Of a DNA stretch of 64,000 bases, positions 8,645 to 18,121 are shown in pieces. Each line of letters opens with the position of its first letter. Within the stretch, counting starts at the first letter, position 1. The position numbers and the translations under genes are program-made. The stretch is from Betaproteobacteria bacterium (GTDB lineage: Bacteria; Pseudomonadota; Gammaproteobacteria; Burkholderiales; Ga0077523), in NCBI GenBank assembly GCA_016713305.1, contig JADJPK010000031.1, positions 496,001 through 560,000 on the forward strand, in the 5' to 3' direction. The notes beneath the pieces are model-generated. The model worked only from the letters and a program-made list of their open reading frames with translations. It did not search any database and was not told where the DNA came from.

Positions 8645-9001
8645 ATGAACGACAAGCCGGACACGTTGGGCCGCCGCCGGACTTTGCTCGCGGGTGGCGG
8701 GTTGGGTTGCGCACTCGCAGCCCTGGGCGGTGTCGTCCTTTCGGCCCGTGCGGATGAGCACTCCGCGCATCGTGCGGGAGCCAAGGGTGTTCCGGCCGTG
8801 GTGGTGGATGGCACGCGGGAGGGCATCTGTGCAACCTGCCGGTTCTGGGGAGGAATGCGAAGGGTCGCCGACGACCGGAAGTCCGTGTTCGCGGAATCGC
8901 TCGGCTGGTGCAACAACCCGGACAGCCCGCACTTTCAGTCAATGCGCTCGCCGGAAGCGGGACCCATGAAAGGCTGGCGGAAGTGGGAGGCGCTGGGTTG
9001 A
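8645..9001 (+). CDS. Tat-exported small cysteine-containing protein, function unknown
   Basis: 118 residues. A twin-arginine signal is visible: 'GRRRTLLAGGG' followed by a hydrophobic stretch to about residue 35 ('VVLSARADE'). The mature part holds 'GICATCRFWGG' and 'LGWCNNPDSPHF', that is C-x2-C and one more Cys, and ends 'MKGWRKWEALG'. Three cysteines is one fewer than a HiPIP, so a HiPIP call is not supported. A small metal- or cofactor-bearing periplasmic protein is likely because Tat exports folded cargo. A ribosome site 'GGGAGAAG' lies about 7 nt upstream of the ATG. Confidence 0.75.
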   Translation: MNDKPDTLGRRRTLLAGGGLGCALAALGGVVLSARADEHSAHRAGAKGVPAVVVDGTREGICATCRFWGGMRRVADDRKSVFAESLGWCNNPDSPHFQSMRSPEAGPMKGWRKWEALG

Positions 9002-9336
9002 GGCGGGCCTGACTCGCGCCTGATCCGCTCGCGGCGCATGGCCGGAGATGCGGGTCAGGCAAGGTCCGATGCAAGTGGAATGGGCGCGGTCGCAACGCAG
9101 GCAGCGGCGTGGCGGATGTTGCGAATGACAGTCAGCTGCATGCTGGAGCACGCCAGGCTCCGGCAGACAAGGTCAGCCGGCCGCCGGGCCGCGCCCATGC
9201 CGGTGGTACTGGACCCCGGCGCTGGGAGCGTTGGATGGTTCGGCGAGATGTCCCATCTCACCGCGACCTCCCGCCCTGCCATCGCCCGATTCCGCGTGTC
9301 GCACGATTGGGTCGTACATCGGAACCGACCTTCCCG
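9002..9336. other. Convergent intergenic stretch, no gene recognised
   Basis: 335 bases between the Tat protein and the convergent VWA gene. The ORFs here on both strands have no family features. No terminator with a T run was seen. Confidence 0.5.
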
Positions 9337-10629
9337 TCAGTTGAGCTGCACGCGCTCTCCGAACGGTACCGGCGCCCGTCCCTTGACGAGCCACAGCACC
9401 GGATAGGGGGGCGCGCTCTCCGGGAACTCGCCCTGCGCATCGGTGAAGTAGATCAGAACGTCGGGGCGCACCCTGTCGGCCTCCACCCAGTCGAAGACCG
9501 GCGTGAATCGCGTGCCGCCGCCTCCTGCGAGCGTCTGGGGAAGCGCGACGGGCTCCCAGGGATCGAATATCCATGGCCCTTCGGGGGCGAGCCGCTCATC
9601 GCACGCGTGCAGGACCAGTTCCGCCCGGACCTGCCCTTTCAGGGCGTCCAGTTCGCCGGTGAATTCGTTCAGCTCGCGCGCGGTGATGGAGCCGCTGGTG
9701 TCCAGAATCGCGACCACGCGCAACGAGCCCCGCGCCAGCCGTGGAAGGATGGCCTCGCTTTCCCGGCGCGGAGGTTGCTGGAACGTGTAGTCGTCCCGGG
9801 CAGCGGTGACCAGGAACCGGGCAAGCAACGCCCGCCACGGCAGTGGCGGCTCGATGAGCGCCTCCAGAATCCGCATCCACGATCGGCCGAGCCGTCCCGC
9901 CTCCCGCGCCTCCTGGGCCGCCGTCGCCAGGCGTGACTTCCACCACTGTTCCAGTTCGGCCATGTCCATCGCCGGCGGCGCCTCGGAGAAACCAGAGTCG
10001 GATGGAGCGGAACGCCGCGCTTCCTGTCCTGCGTCGTCCCAGCCCTCGACAGTGTCGACCTGCGCTCCGAGGTCCGCCCCTGGTTGCGCCACGGTTGCGC
10101 GGTCGCCTCCCTCCCGGCCATCGCCAAGCGCTTCTTCGCCCAGCCAGCCGGACAATCCTCCGGCCGAAGTGCCTTCCTCGAACGCATGGAGGTCCAGAGG
10201 CGGGGTTGCCCCCGACTCGGGCATCAGCGGATAGATTTCCTCGGCAGACAATCCACGGAAGGACGGATCCACGATCACCGTGCGCGGAACGAGGAATCCG
10301 TCGTCCTGCAGCAGGGCGTTCACGGCGTGATCGCATGCGGCGTCCCAGCGGTCACGCACGCGATGGCGCCGGCGCGCGAAGTGTCCCAGCGCGCAGTGGA
10401 GGGCAGCATGGGCGAGCCAGAACTGCAGTTCCGGCATGGCCACCGATTCGACGAAAGCGGGATTGAACCAGAACTGTCTGCCATCCGTCCCTACGGTGGG
10501 ACATGCGGCGGGATCGGCCGGCCGTTCGATCAGGTGCAGCGAGAGCGCGCCGACAAAAGGACGATCGAGAATGAGCCGCGTACGCGCCACCGCAAGCCGG
10601 GCACGCGCGCGGTCCAGGGTTTCGCTCAT
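9337..10629 (-). CDS. DUF2201 metallopeptidase-like/VWA-like protein
   Basis: 430 residues. The N-terminal half matches the putative metallopeptidase region of DUF2201 proteins: 'ELQFWLAHAALHCALGHFARR' followed by 'RWDAACDHAVNALLQDDGF'. The C-terminal half is a VWA-like domain: 'LRVVAILDTSGSITARELNEF' contains the DxSGS metal-site motif, and 'PDVLIYFTDAQGEFP' is the later strand. Its ATG overlaps the stop of the MoxR gene (ATGA). MoxR-VWA pairs commonly assemble or activate metal-containing complexes; the client here is unknown. Confidence is high for the domains and low for the role. Confidence 0.87.
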   Translation of the reverse strand: MSETLDRARARLAVARTRLILDRPFVGALSLHLIERPADPAACPTVGTDGRQFWFNPAFVESVAMPELQFWLAHAALHCALGHFARRRHRVRDRWDAACDHAVNALLQDDGFLVPRTVIVDPSFRGLSAEEIYPLMPESGATPPLDLHAFEEGTSAGGLSGWLGEEALGDGREGGDRATVAQPGADLGAQVDTVEGWDDAGQEARRSAPSDSGFSEAPPAMDMAELEQWWKSRLATAAQEAREAGRLGRSWMRILEALIEPPLPWRALLARFLVTAARDDYTFQQPPRRESEAILPRLARGSLRVVAILDTSGSITARELNEFTGELDALKGQVRAELVLHACDERLAPEGPWIFDPWEPVALPQTLAGGGGTRFTPVFDWVEADRVRPDVLIYFTDAQGEFPESAPPYPVLWLVKGRAPVPFGERVQLN

Positions 10630-11684
10630 TCGCCGGGCGCCGCCCGATCGTTCAGCACGAGATCGCCGAGGCTTTGCGCCCAGTCGGAGAACCCCGGCAC
10701 GTCGATGAGCGGTCTGCCGATCGAGCGCTGCAGATCGGCCACCAGCATCACGCCCAGCTCGCGCTGCGGCAGCAGGCTCGCGTACCTCAGAACGCTGGAC
10801 AGGCCTGCGGTGCCGCCGGCCGCCTGGGACTTCACGGCGCGGCGGACAAGCGCCGCCGCGACGCCGTATTGGAGATCCACGGACTGGGGAACCGGCTGCG
10901 CTTCGCCGCGAATGATCGCGTCCACGTCGGGCAAGCGGTCCATGTGCTCGACGAATGCCACGAGTTCGGCGGCCGCCGCCTTGCCGACACAGGCCTCCAG
11001 CGCCCCGGCCAGCAACGTGGACCGGCCGGAAAACTTCTCCAGTGCGCGGTGCGCGTATTCCCAGGTCCGGGGGGAAGGAAACGCGATAGGACTGCGCGCC
11101 GGTTGGAAATCGAACAGCAATTCCGGACGAAAGCGGATGAAGGCGACGATCCGGCTGTCGATTCCGTGTGCGTGAGCCCAGGCCACCCAGTCGTCCACGT
11201 GCGGCTCCAGCTCATAGTGCGTGAAGCGATTGGCCAGAGGGGCGGGCATCGCGTAGGTGACGCCGCGATCGCCCTGCCGGTTTCCGGCCGCGAAGATGGC
11301 CCAGCCCTCGGGCACGGCGTAGTCGCCAAGACGGCGGTCCAGTATCAGCTGATAGGCGGCCGCGGTGACCGTGGGCGCGGCAGCGTTGATCTCGTCCAGG
11401 AACAGGATGCCCTGGCTGCCGTGTCGCGCCGACTCCGGAAGCAGGGACGGAACGGACCACTCCACGCGCCGCCCTTCCCTGAAGGGAATTCCGCGCAGGT
11501 CCGTAGGCTCGAGCTGTGAGAGGCGCAGATCGATGACGCCCACGCCGGCCCGTCTTGCGGTGTCGCGCACGAGCTCGCTCTTGCCCACGCCCGGTGGCCC
11601 CCAGATCATGACCGGCGTGTGCAATCCGCCGGCGGTGGCGGCGAACTCGCGTTCCAGGATGGCAGCAACGTGCAGGGGTCTCAT
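10626..11684 (-). CDS. MoxR-family AAA+ ATPase
   Basis: 352 residues with Walker A 'GPPGVGKSELV', Walker B 'ILFLDEINAA', sensor 1 'IFAAGNRQGD' and an arginine-finger region 'PLANRFTHYEL'. Such ATPases act as chaperone-like remodelers for VWA partners. The partner is the gene directly downstream, which overlaps by 4 nt, so the two are translationally coupled. Upstream it is divergent to the Nudix gene across 125 bases. Confidence 0.92.
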   Translation of the reverse strand: MRPLHVAAILEREFAATAGGLHTPVMIWGPPGVGKSELVRDTARRAGVGVIDLRLSQLEPTDLRGIPFREGRRVEWSVPSLLPESARHGSQGILFLDEINAAAPTVTAAAYQLILDRRLGDYAVPEGWAIFAAGNRQGDRGVTYAMPAPLANRFTHYELEPHVDDWVAWAHAHGIDSRIVAFIRFRPELLFDFQPARSPIAFPSPRTWEYAHRALEKFSGRSTLLAGALEACVGKAAAAELVAFVEHMDRLPDVDAIIRGEAQPVPQSVDLQYGVAAALVRRAVKSQAAGGTAGLSSVLRYASLLPQRELGVMLVADLQRSIGRPLIDVPGFSDWAQSLGDLVLNDRAAPGE

Positions 11685-11809
11685 GAATCGAATCAGTGAA
11701 GGCGACGTGCGATTCTACGGCGGCGGCGGAGGCGGCAGTCAGCGACGGCGAGTGATGACGAACCAGTCCTTTCGAGGATAATGGAGTCATCCATCCAAGC
11801 GCATGCGCC

Positions 11810-12361
11810 ATGAAATTCTGCAGCGAATGTGGTGACCGGGTGTCGCGCAAGACGCCTCCGGGGGACAACCTTCCCCGCTGGGTGTGCGATTCCTGCGACA
11901 CCATCCACTACGAGAACCCCAAGCTGGTGGTCGGCTGCATCCCCGAATGGGAGGACCGCATCCTGCTGTGCCGCCGCGCCATCGAGCCCAGGCACGGATT
12001 CTGGACGGTACCCGCAGGTTTCATGGAGAACGGAGAGACCACGGCCGAAGGGGCCGCCCGCGAGACGCTGGAAGAGGCGAATGCACGCGTCGAGAATCTG
12101 ACGCTGTACGCCATCTACAACATCCCGCACATCGACCAGGTCTACATGCTGTTCCGCGGACGTCTGCTCGACCTCGACTTCCACCCCGGTTCCGAGACGC
12201 TCGAGACCCGTCTGGTCAGCGAGACCGAGGTTCCGTGGGACGCGCTTGCGTTCGCGACCGTCCGCAACACGCTCAAGCACTACTATGCCGACCGGCTGAA
12301 GGGCGAATACCGCTTCCATATCGGCACGATCGAGCCGATGGGTACACCGAGAAAGACATGA
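11810..12361 (+). CDS. Nudix hydrolase with N-terminal zinc ribbon
   Basis: 183 residues. A zinc ribbon 'CSECG' ... 'CDSC' occupies residues 3-30. The Nudix box is complete: 'GFMENGETTAEGAARETLEEA' read as Gx5Ex7REx2EE, with an extra 'A' in place of the usual final G. It is similar in layout to NudC-like or ADP-ribose/NADH-type hydrolases, but the NADH-specific SQPWPFPxS motif is missing, so substrate is undetermined. It is followed 16 bases later by the acyl-CoA ligase. Confidence 0.9.
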   Translation: MKFCSECGDRVSRKTPPGDNLPRWVCDSCDTIHYENPKLVVGCIPEWEDRILLCRRAIEPRHGFWTVPAGFMENGETTAEGAARETLEEANARVENLTLYAIYNIPHIDQVYMLFRGRLLDLDFHPGSETLETRLVSETEVPWDALAFATVRNTLKHYYADRLKGEYRFHIGTIEPMGTPRKT

Positions 12362-12377
12362 CCAGGAGGAGCTTGCC

Positions 12378-13946
12378 GTGATCCACCGCAGCCCGTGGCC
12401 GGATGTGGCCGTGCCCGATGCCGGCCTGTACGAAACCGTCACCGCCAGATTCGCCGAATTCGGGGACCGCGCCGCGGTGATAGACGGTCCTTCCGGGCGC
12501 GTGCTCTCGTACGTGCAGCTCCATCGGGATATCGACCGCATGGCAGCATCGCTGGCGGCGCGAGGCTTCGCCAAGGGCGACATGTTCGCCATCTGCAGCC
12601 CCAACGTTCCGGAATACGCCATCGCGTTCCTGGCGGTGAACCGTGCCGGCGGCACGGTCACGACGATGAATCCGCTCTACACGGCGGAGGAGATCGCTCA
12701 CCAGTTGGAAGAAACGGGGGCGAAGTTCCTGCTGACGGTCGGCGCGCTCGTGGAACGGTGCGCCCAGGCCGCGAAGGGCACGGCGGTCGAGGCGATCTTC
12801 GCGCTGGGTGCGGCCGAAGGCGCGATCGAATTCGGGGAACTCCTGCAGGCAGCTGTGCCTCCCGCACCGGTGCAGGTGGACCCGTCCAACGACCTGGCGG
12901 CGCTGCCTTACTCGAGCGGAACGAGCGGTGTGCCCAAGGGCGTCATGCTGACTCATCGCAACGTCGTGGCTCAACTCGTCCAGGCGGAATCGTTGCTGCA
13001 GCGGGACGCGAGCACGGTGTCGATCGCGGTGCTGCCGTTCTATCACATCTACGGAATGGTGCTGATCCTGCTGCATGGCCTGCGAAACGGCAGCACGCTG
13101 GTGTCCATGCCGCGATTCGATTTCGTCCAGTTCCTCGAGTGCGTGCAGAAGTACAGGGTGACGTATGCGCCTCTGGTCCCGCCCATCATCCTCGGCCTCA
13201 CCAAGCACCCCGCCGTCGACCAGTACGATCTGTCGAGTCTCAAGCAGATCGGCTCCGGTGCAGCGCCGCTGGGCGCGGAGGTGGAGCAAGGGTGTGCGAA
13301 GCGGCTGGGTTGCTCCGTGATGCAGGGCTACGGCATGACCGAGTTCGCGGGGGCATCCATCTCCAAGCACGAAGGCCCCACGCCGGGCAAGATCGGGTCG
13401 GTGGGCTGGTGCTGGCCCAGCATGGAGGCCCGCATCGTCGACGTCGAAACCGGCCAGGATGTCGGCGTGGGTGACCGTGGGGAGCTGTGGATGCGGGGAC
13501 CGAACGTGATGCGTGGTTACTTCAAGCGGCCCGACGCCACCGCCGACATGCTGCTGGCGGACGGCTGGCTGCGCACCGGCGACATCGCGTTCGTGGACGC
13601 CGACGGGGAGTTCTTCATCGTCGATCGGGTCAAGGAACTCATCAAGCACAACGGCTATCAGGTGGCACCCGCTGAATTGGAAGCCGTGCTGCTGCGCCAT
13701 CCGGCGATCATGGACGCCGCCGTGATCCCGAGCCCGGACGAGGAAACCGGCGAAGTCCCCAAGGCGTTCGTGGTGCTGAAATCTCCGGTGGAGACGGATG
13801 CCATCCTCGCCTTCGTCGCCGAACACGTCGCACCGTACAAGAAGGTGCGGCGCATCGCGGTCGTCGATGCGATTCCGAAGTCGCCTTCGGGAAAGATCCT
13901 TCGCCGCGTGCTGATCGAACAGGAGAGAGCGTCGCAGTCGCGCTGA
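12378..13946 (+). CDS. 4-coumarate:CoA ligase-like AMP-forming acyl-CoA synthetase
   Basis: 522 residues of the ANL superfamily. Motifs: P-loop 'YSSGTSGVPKGVMLTH', 'GYGMTEFAG', 'GWLRTGDIAFVDADG', 'VDRVKELIKHNGYQVAP' and the catalytic lysine region 'PKSPSGKILRR'. The start is GTG at 12378, set by AGGAGG at 12364-12369. It activates a carboxylic acid (aryl or fatty) to its CoA thioester in two steps via acyl-AMP. No pathway neighbours fix the substrate. Confidence 0.92.
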   Translation: MIHRSPWPDVAVPDAGLYETVTARFAEFGDRAAVIDGPSGRVLSYVQLHRDIDRMAASLAARGFAKGDMFAICSPNVPEYAIAFLAVNRAGGTVTTMNPLYTAEEIAHQLEETGAKFLLTVGALVERCAQAAKGTAVEAIFALGAAEGAIEFGELLQAAVPPAPVQVDPSNDLAALPYSSGTSGVPKGVMLTHRNVVAQLVQAESLLQRDASTVSIAVLPFYHIYGMVLILLHGLRNGSTLVSMPRFDFVQFLECVQKYRVTYAPLVPPIILGLTKHPAVDQYDLSSLKQIGSGAAPLGAEVEQGCAKRLGCSVMQGYGMTEFAGASISKHEGPTPGKIGSVGWCWPSMEARIVDVETGQDVGVGDRGELWMRGPNVMRGYFKRPDATADMLLADGWLRTGDIAFVDADGEFFIVDRVKELIKHNGYQVAPAELEAVLLRHPAIMDAAVIPSPDEETGEVPKAFVVLKSPVETDAILAFVAEHVAPYKKVRRIAVVDAIPKSPSGKILRRVLIEQERASQSR

Positions 13947-14129
13947 ATGCCTGCGTCACCGGCGCAAGTGGTGCAAGCCGGGTGGAGGAACAAGGACGGC
14001 GCTCTGCACACGTTTGCTACGCCCGGCGACTTGACGTCAAGAACGTCCGGGCGGCAGTGGACCGCGCCACCGCCCGCATGATGAACCGGTATCGGTCTTG
14101 ACCTTCGTCAGATCCTCGGACGCAGAGCC

Positions 14130-15108
14130 TCAGACGCCGGTCGCCGGGCCGTGTCCCCTGCCCGCAGAAGGGGCAGACGCGAAAAGCGGGCTGCCGGCCT
14201 CGCATGAATTGAGCAGTTCGATGATCGATGCGAGCGAGATCAGATCGTCCCGGTTGTGATCGAGGATGCGGGGAATCGCCTCCGCGTCTGCGCGGGTCAG
14301 CCAGCGCTGCCACGCTCCGGGCACTTCCGGAACCCGGAAGATCGTCCGTGCGGTCGAAGCCCAGCGCGCGTGACTCCGTGGTCTTCAACCGGCAGTCGGG
14401 CCAGTCCCGCTTCAACAGCCGCCGCGAGGCATGCAACAGATCGCCGTGCAGTTTGCCGGCAAACGGATCCTCCCGGCGGGCCAGTGCGCACCGCGTTCTG
14501 AGCACCGGCACGTCGAACGACTTGCCGTTGAACGTGACGAGGCATTCCGAATCCCGCAGTTCTTCGGTCAACGCATCCAGAAGCCCGGCTTCTCCCGCGA
14601 ACCCTGTGGCAAGGTACTGCCGCACGGTCAGCGCTCCATCACGGACCTTCGCCAGACCCAGCAGGAACACGAACGTGCCGGTCCCGCCGGAGAGGCCACT
14701 CGTTTCCGTGTCAAGGAACAGCAGGCGTTCCGCCGGCACGGTGACCGAGAGTCTCGCCCGCACCGGCACACAAACCGGCCCCCCGAGCGCGGGCCCCAGG
14801 CGCACGCGCCCATGCATCGAAGGTAGCGCCAACGTCTTCTCGGCCAATGCGAAGCTTTCTCCCAGCGGACGAGCGCCCGTCAGACGAAGCAGCTGGGCGA
14901 GTCCCTGCGCTCGCGATGCACTGCGTGCCCGAGCCATGCGTCCCAGACGCTCCGACAGCGATCGCCGGTTCTCCGCCTGTTCCGCCGGTGCGTTCAGACC
15001 AGGATCGGCCACGTCCGCCGGTTCGGCCGGAAGAGAGCACGCGGGTGCCTTCCCGGTGTCGGTAGCGCCCGCCTGACGGCGCAGTGCCGAGAGCCGGTTC
15101 CGCAGCAT
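14130..15108 (-). CDS. mrfB: RNase H-like 3'-5' exonuclease, MrfB/YprB type, with a one-base frameshift
   Basis: About 325 residues after correction. The exonuclease core is plain: 'LLFLDTETSGLSGGTGTFVF' (DxE), 'LVTFNGKSFDVPVLRTRC', 'HGDLLHASRRLLK' and, in the second frame, 'RILDHNRDDLISLASI' (DxxxL...D). The frame breaks at 14327-14328, where one G too many separates 'RTDDLPGS' from 'VPGAWQRWLTRADA'. Removing it restores 'DDLPGSEVPGAW'. The start ATG at 15108 is preferred; a GTG at 15117 overlapping the helicase stop is possible. In Bacillus subtilis the partner pair MrfA/MrfB repairs mitomycin C damage. The same gene order and coupling with a YprA-type helicase supports that role here by analogy. 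Confidence 0.82.
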
Positions 15109-15113
15109 CGTGG

Positions 15114-17576
15114 TCACTGCGTCATCTGCGGTAGTCCGGCAGCCGTATCGCCCTGCATGAGTGCCAGAATCCTGAGCGCGGAAGACTTGGGGGAATGTCT
15201 GGCCCGCGCATCGGGCGGCAACACCGGTCCGATGCACGCAGGACAGCCATGGGTGCACGGGCAGTCGCGAACCAGCTCCGTGGCGCGCTGGACGACAGCC
15301 GATCGCAGATCGAACAGCGGCGCGCTCAGGCCGATGCCGCCCGGATAGTTGTCGTACAGGTGCACGGCCGGGTGGAATGGAAGATGCGCCGCGCCGATAT
15401 CCACGGGCTGCCCGTCGAGCGACTGCGCGCTGGGCCGCCCCTGGGCATCGAGCGTCGCCGACCACCCGGCCTGACCGTCGCCGACCGAACGTCCGATATC
15501 CCGCAGTTCTGCGAGACTCAGCATGGCTGCCATGTGGTGCAAGGCGTAGGCCGCTCCGAGAAATCCGTCCAGCGCCTCGAAGCGGCTCGCGAACTCCGCA
15601 GCCAGGATGTCCGGCTCGAGCTGCCACCAGACGGCGGTCGTGTGCATCTCGTGGTCCGGCAGATTCACGTTGCCGTAACCGATGTTCTCGTGGGTGTAGT
15701 AGCGAATCTTCTTGTACCCGGCCACCCGCCGCACGACGTGCACCTCTCCATGCCTGCAGGAGCCGTCGGCATGATCCTGACGCTCGAATTCGTCGAGCAC
15801 CTTCAGCTTCGTGTAGTCGATCGCATCGGTGTAGTAGTCGACGGCCACCTTTCTCGCATAGGCCTTGCGCCCTACCCAGTCGAGCTTTTCCACCTGCCAG
15901 GGGGATGCCTGGATCAGATGAATGGCACCTTCGTAGAGTGTGACCGCTGCCGCGGAGTAATCGACTTCCGCGATGATGCGCTTGGCACCGTCCGTGATGT
16001 CGACCACCAGGAAGTTGCCTTCCGCGATGGATCGCAGACTCACGGCGTTGGCGGGATAGCTGTCGGCGATCCAGTGCCAGCGGTTCGCCTCACGATGCAG
16101 TACGCCCTGCTCTTTCAGATAGTCGAGCGCCTCGCTCACGGCGAGGCCGCCGAAGGTTTCGCCGTCGTCGAACGGCAGTTCGAACGCGGCGCAGCGCACG
16201 TGATCCATGAGGATCAGCAACTGATCCGGGTCGATGCGCGCGTGTTCGGGGCTCGCCTCCAGAAAGAACTCCGGGTTTCGTGCCAGGTACTGATCGAGCA
16301 GATTGCTGGAGCACACCAGGACACCCAGTGCAGGCCTGTTGCGGCGGCCGGCCCGGCCGATGCGCTGGAGTGCACCGGCGATCGTTCCCGGATAGCCGTT
16401 CAGTACGCACACATCCAGGGCACCGATATCCACGCCCAGTTCCAGAGCGGACGTCGCGACCACGCAATCGATGCGCCCGGCTCGCAGTCTCTTTTCCTTG
16501 TCCCTGCGGTCTGTCGGCAGATATCCGCCACGATAGGAAGCCACACGCGGAGGGGTGCGGGGATCATTGTCGAACGTGTCCTTGAGGTACTTGGTGAGCA
16601 CCTCCACTTCCAGCCGCGAATTCGCGAACACGATGGTCTTGAGTCCCATCCCCACGGCTGCTTTCGCGATGCGGGTGGACTGGGAACGTGCCGAGGCCCG
16701 GAGCCCAAGGTCGGCGTTGACCACGGGGGGATTCCAGACGAGCAGCTGTTTGCGCCCGTGAGGGGCGCCCGATTCCGTCACCGCGCTGACCGGCGATCCC
16801 AGGAGCCGTTGCGCGAGTTCCGCCGGATTCGCGATGGTGGCCGAGCACAGGACGAACTGCGGTTCCGCCCCGTAGAACCTGGCGATCCTCCGCAGCCGGC
16901 GGATCACGTTGGCCATGTGCGAACCGAAGACGCCACGGTACGTGTGCAGTTCATCTACCACGACGAAGCGCAGGTTCTCGAAGAACTGCGCCCACTTGGT
17001 GTGGTGCGGCAGGATGGCCTGGTGCAGCATGTCCGGGTTGGAGACGACGATGTCCCCGTGCGTCCGTACCGCGCGCCGTGCGTCGCCCGGCGTATCGCCA
17101 TCGAAGGTCATGGCGCGAATGCCGAGGTTCCCCGCGGCGTTGAGTTCCAGGATCTCCGCCACCTGGTCCTGTGACAGCGCCTTGGTGGGAAAGAGATACA
17201 ACGCCTTCGCACGCCCCGACAGCGCCGCCTGCAGCACCGGCAGGTTGTAGCAGAGCGTCTTGCCCGAGGCGGTGGGCGTGACGACGACCACATGATTCCC
17301 GTTCGCCACGTGATCCCAGCACTCGCGCTGATGGCTGTACAACCGCTCGATGCCACGCTCTCGAAGGGCGCCGACCAGGCAGGGATCCAGCCCCGGAGGA
17401 AACTCGGCATGGCGCGCCTGTCTTTCCGGTACGACGAGTTCGGCGACGATGCGCTCCGGATGCCGGCGCTTCAACGCAGCTGCCAACGCATCGGCGCTGC
17501 GAAGGCGGGGATGGAAATCCGTGTCGGGCACGAGATCGAAAAACAGGTCGCCACCGCCTGCGCCGGACTGTTCCAT
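15114..17576 (-). CDS. mrfA: DEAD/H-box helicase with C-terminal cysteine domain, MrfA/YprA type
   Basis: 820 residues. Helicase motifs in order: 'SHQRECWDHV' (Q region), 'PTASGKTLCYN' (I), 'LFPTKALSQDQ' (Ia), 'VSNPDMLH', 'VVVDELHTYRG' (II), 'LCSATIANP' (III), 'GVDIGALDVCVLNGYPG' and 'QRIGRAGRR' (VI). The C-terminus carries the four-cysteine block 'DCPCTHGCPACIGP' of the DUF1998-containing MrfA family. The start ATG at 17576 is set by 'GAGGAG' 9 nt upstream. MrfA is a 3'-5' DNA helicase acting with the exonuclease MrfB; the downstream gene is that exonuclease. No UvrA-dependent genes are near. Confidence 0.88.
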   Translation of the reverse strand: MEQSGAGGGDLFFDLVPDTDFHPRLRSADALAAALKRRHPERIVAELVVPERQARHAEFPPGLDPCLVGALRERGIERLYSHQRECWDHVANGNHVVVVTPTASGKTLCYNLPVLQAALSGRAKALYLFPTKALSQDQVAEILELNAAGNLGIRAMTFDGDTPGDARRAVRTHGDIVVSNPDMLHQAILPHHTKWAQFFENLRFVVVDELHTYRGVFGSHMANVIRRLRRIARFYGAEPQFVLCSATIANPAELAQRLLGSPVSAVTESGAPHGRKQLLVWNPPVVNADLGLRASARSQSTRIAKAAVGMGLKTIVFANSRLEVEVLTKYLKDTFDNDPRTPPRVASYRGGYLPTDRRDKEKRLRAGRIDCVVATSALELGVDIGALDVCVLNGYPGTIAGALQRIGRAGRRNRPALGVLVCSSNLLDQYLARNPEFFLEASPEHARIDPDQLLILMDHVRCAAFELPFDDGETFGGLAVSEALDYLKEQGVLHREANRWHWIADSYPANAVSLRSIAEGNFLVVDITDGAKRIIAEVDYSAAAVTLYEGAIHLIQASPWQVEKLDWVGRKAYARKVAVDYYTDAIDYTKLKVLDEFERQDHADGSCRHGEVHVVRRVAGYKKIRYYTHENIGYGNVNLPDHEMHTTAVWWQLEPDILAAEFASRFEALDGFLGAAYALHHMAAMLSLAELRDIGRSVGDGQAGWSATLDAQGRPSAQSLDGQPVDIGAAHLPFHPAVHLYDNYPGGIGLSAPLFDLRSAVVQRATELVRDCPCTHGCPACIGPVLPPDARARHSPKSSALRILALMQGDTAAGLPQMTQ

Positions 17577-17728
17577 GGCTGTTGCTCCTCGCATTCCTTT
17601 GCAATCATTGTGTGCATCGGGGTGGCTCATGGGATGAGCCACCCCGGTTCGATGCGGCCGGTATCGCGCGCAAGATCCGGCTCGGCCCCTCGGGTCAACC
17701 ACCGCGCAACGACAAAGGAGGTCTGGCC

Positions 17729-18121
17729 ATGGCAATCAGCATCGTCCGGCTCGGTTCGCCCCGCGAACCCGGAGAGGGACTGCGCCTGGGAACGGTCCGC
17801 AGGCCGCCCCGAGGCGTGCCCAAGGCCGAGTTCTCGTCAAGGGACTTCTACGATGTCTGGCTTCCGTCGCTCGCACCGAGCGAGGTGTTGCTGAAGGAAG
17901 CCCGCCTGGCCGGAGACGAGCGGGCCTGGAAGGCGTTCGTCCGGCGTTTTCGTTCCGAGATGAAGCAGCCCGATGCCGCCCATCTGATCGCCCTGCTCGC
18001 CGCTCTTTCTCACACCACGGACTTCTCCGTGGGCTGCTACTGCGCCGACGAGGCGCACTGTCACCGTTTCGTTCTGCTCGAACTGCTGCGCGCGGCAGGC
18101 GCGCGGCTTCGGGAGGTCTGA
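17729..18121 (+). CDS. DUF488 family protein (YeaO-like)
   Basis: 130 residues with the family blocks 'ISIVRLGSPREPGEGLRLGTVRR', 'YDVWLPSLAPS' and 'CYCADEAHCHRFVLLELLR'. The paired cysteines and the His in 'CYCxDExxCHR' are characteristic. Function unknown; often proposed to be a small enzyme or nucleic-acid related. The start is fixed by AAAGGAGG at 17715-17722. It diverges from the mrfA-like helicase across 152 bases. Confidence 0.86.
   Translation: MAISIVRLGSPREPGEGLRLGTVRRPPRGVPKAEFSSRDFYDVWLPSLAPSEVLLKEARLAGDERAWKAFVRRFRSEMKQPDAAHLIALLAALSHTTDFSVGCYCADEAHCHRFVLLELLRAAGARLREV

Noticed and set aside
8645..9001. HiPIP call for the Tat-exported cysteine protein
   Set aside because: Only three cysteines follow the signal; HiPIPs need four with different spacing.
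12273..13826. 517-codon minus-strand ORF
   Set aside because: Lies fully antisense to the acyl-CoA ligase with its clear motifs; His/Arg/Asp-rich shadow translation.
15195..17174. 659-codon plus-strand ORF
   Set aside because: Antisense to the mrfA-like helicase, no family features.
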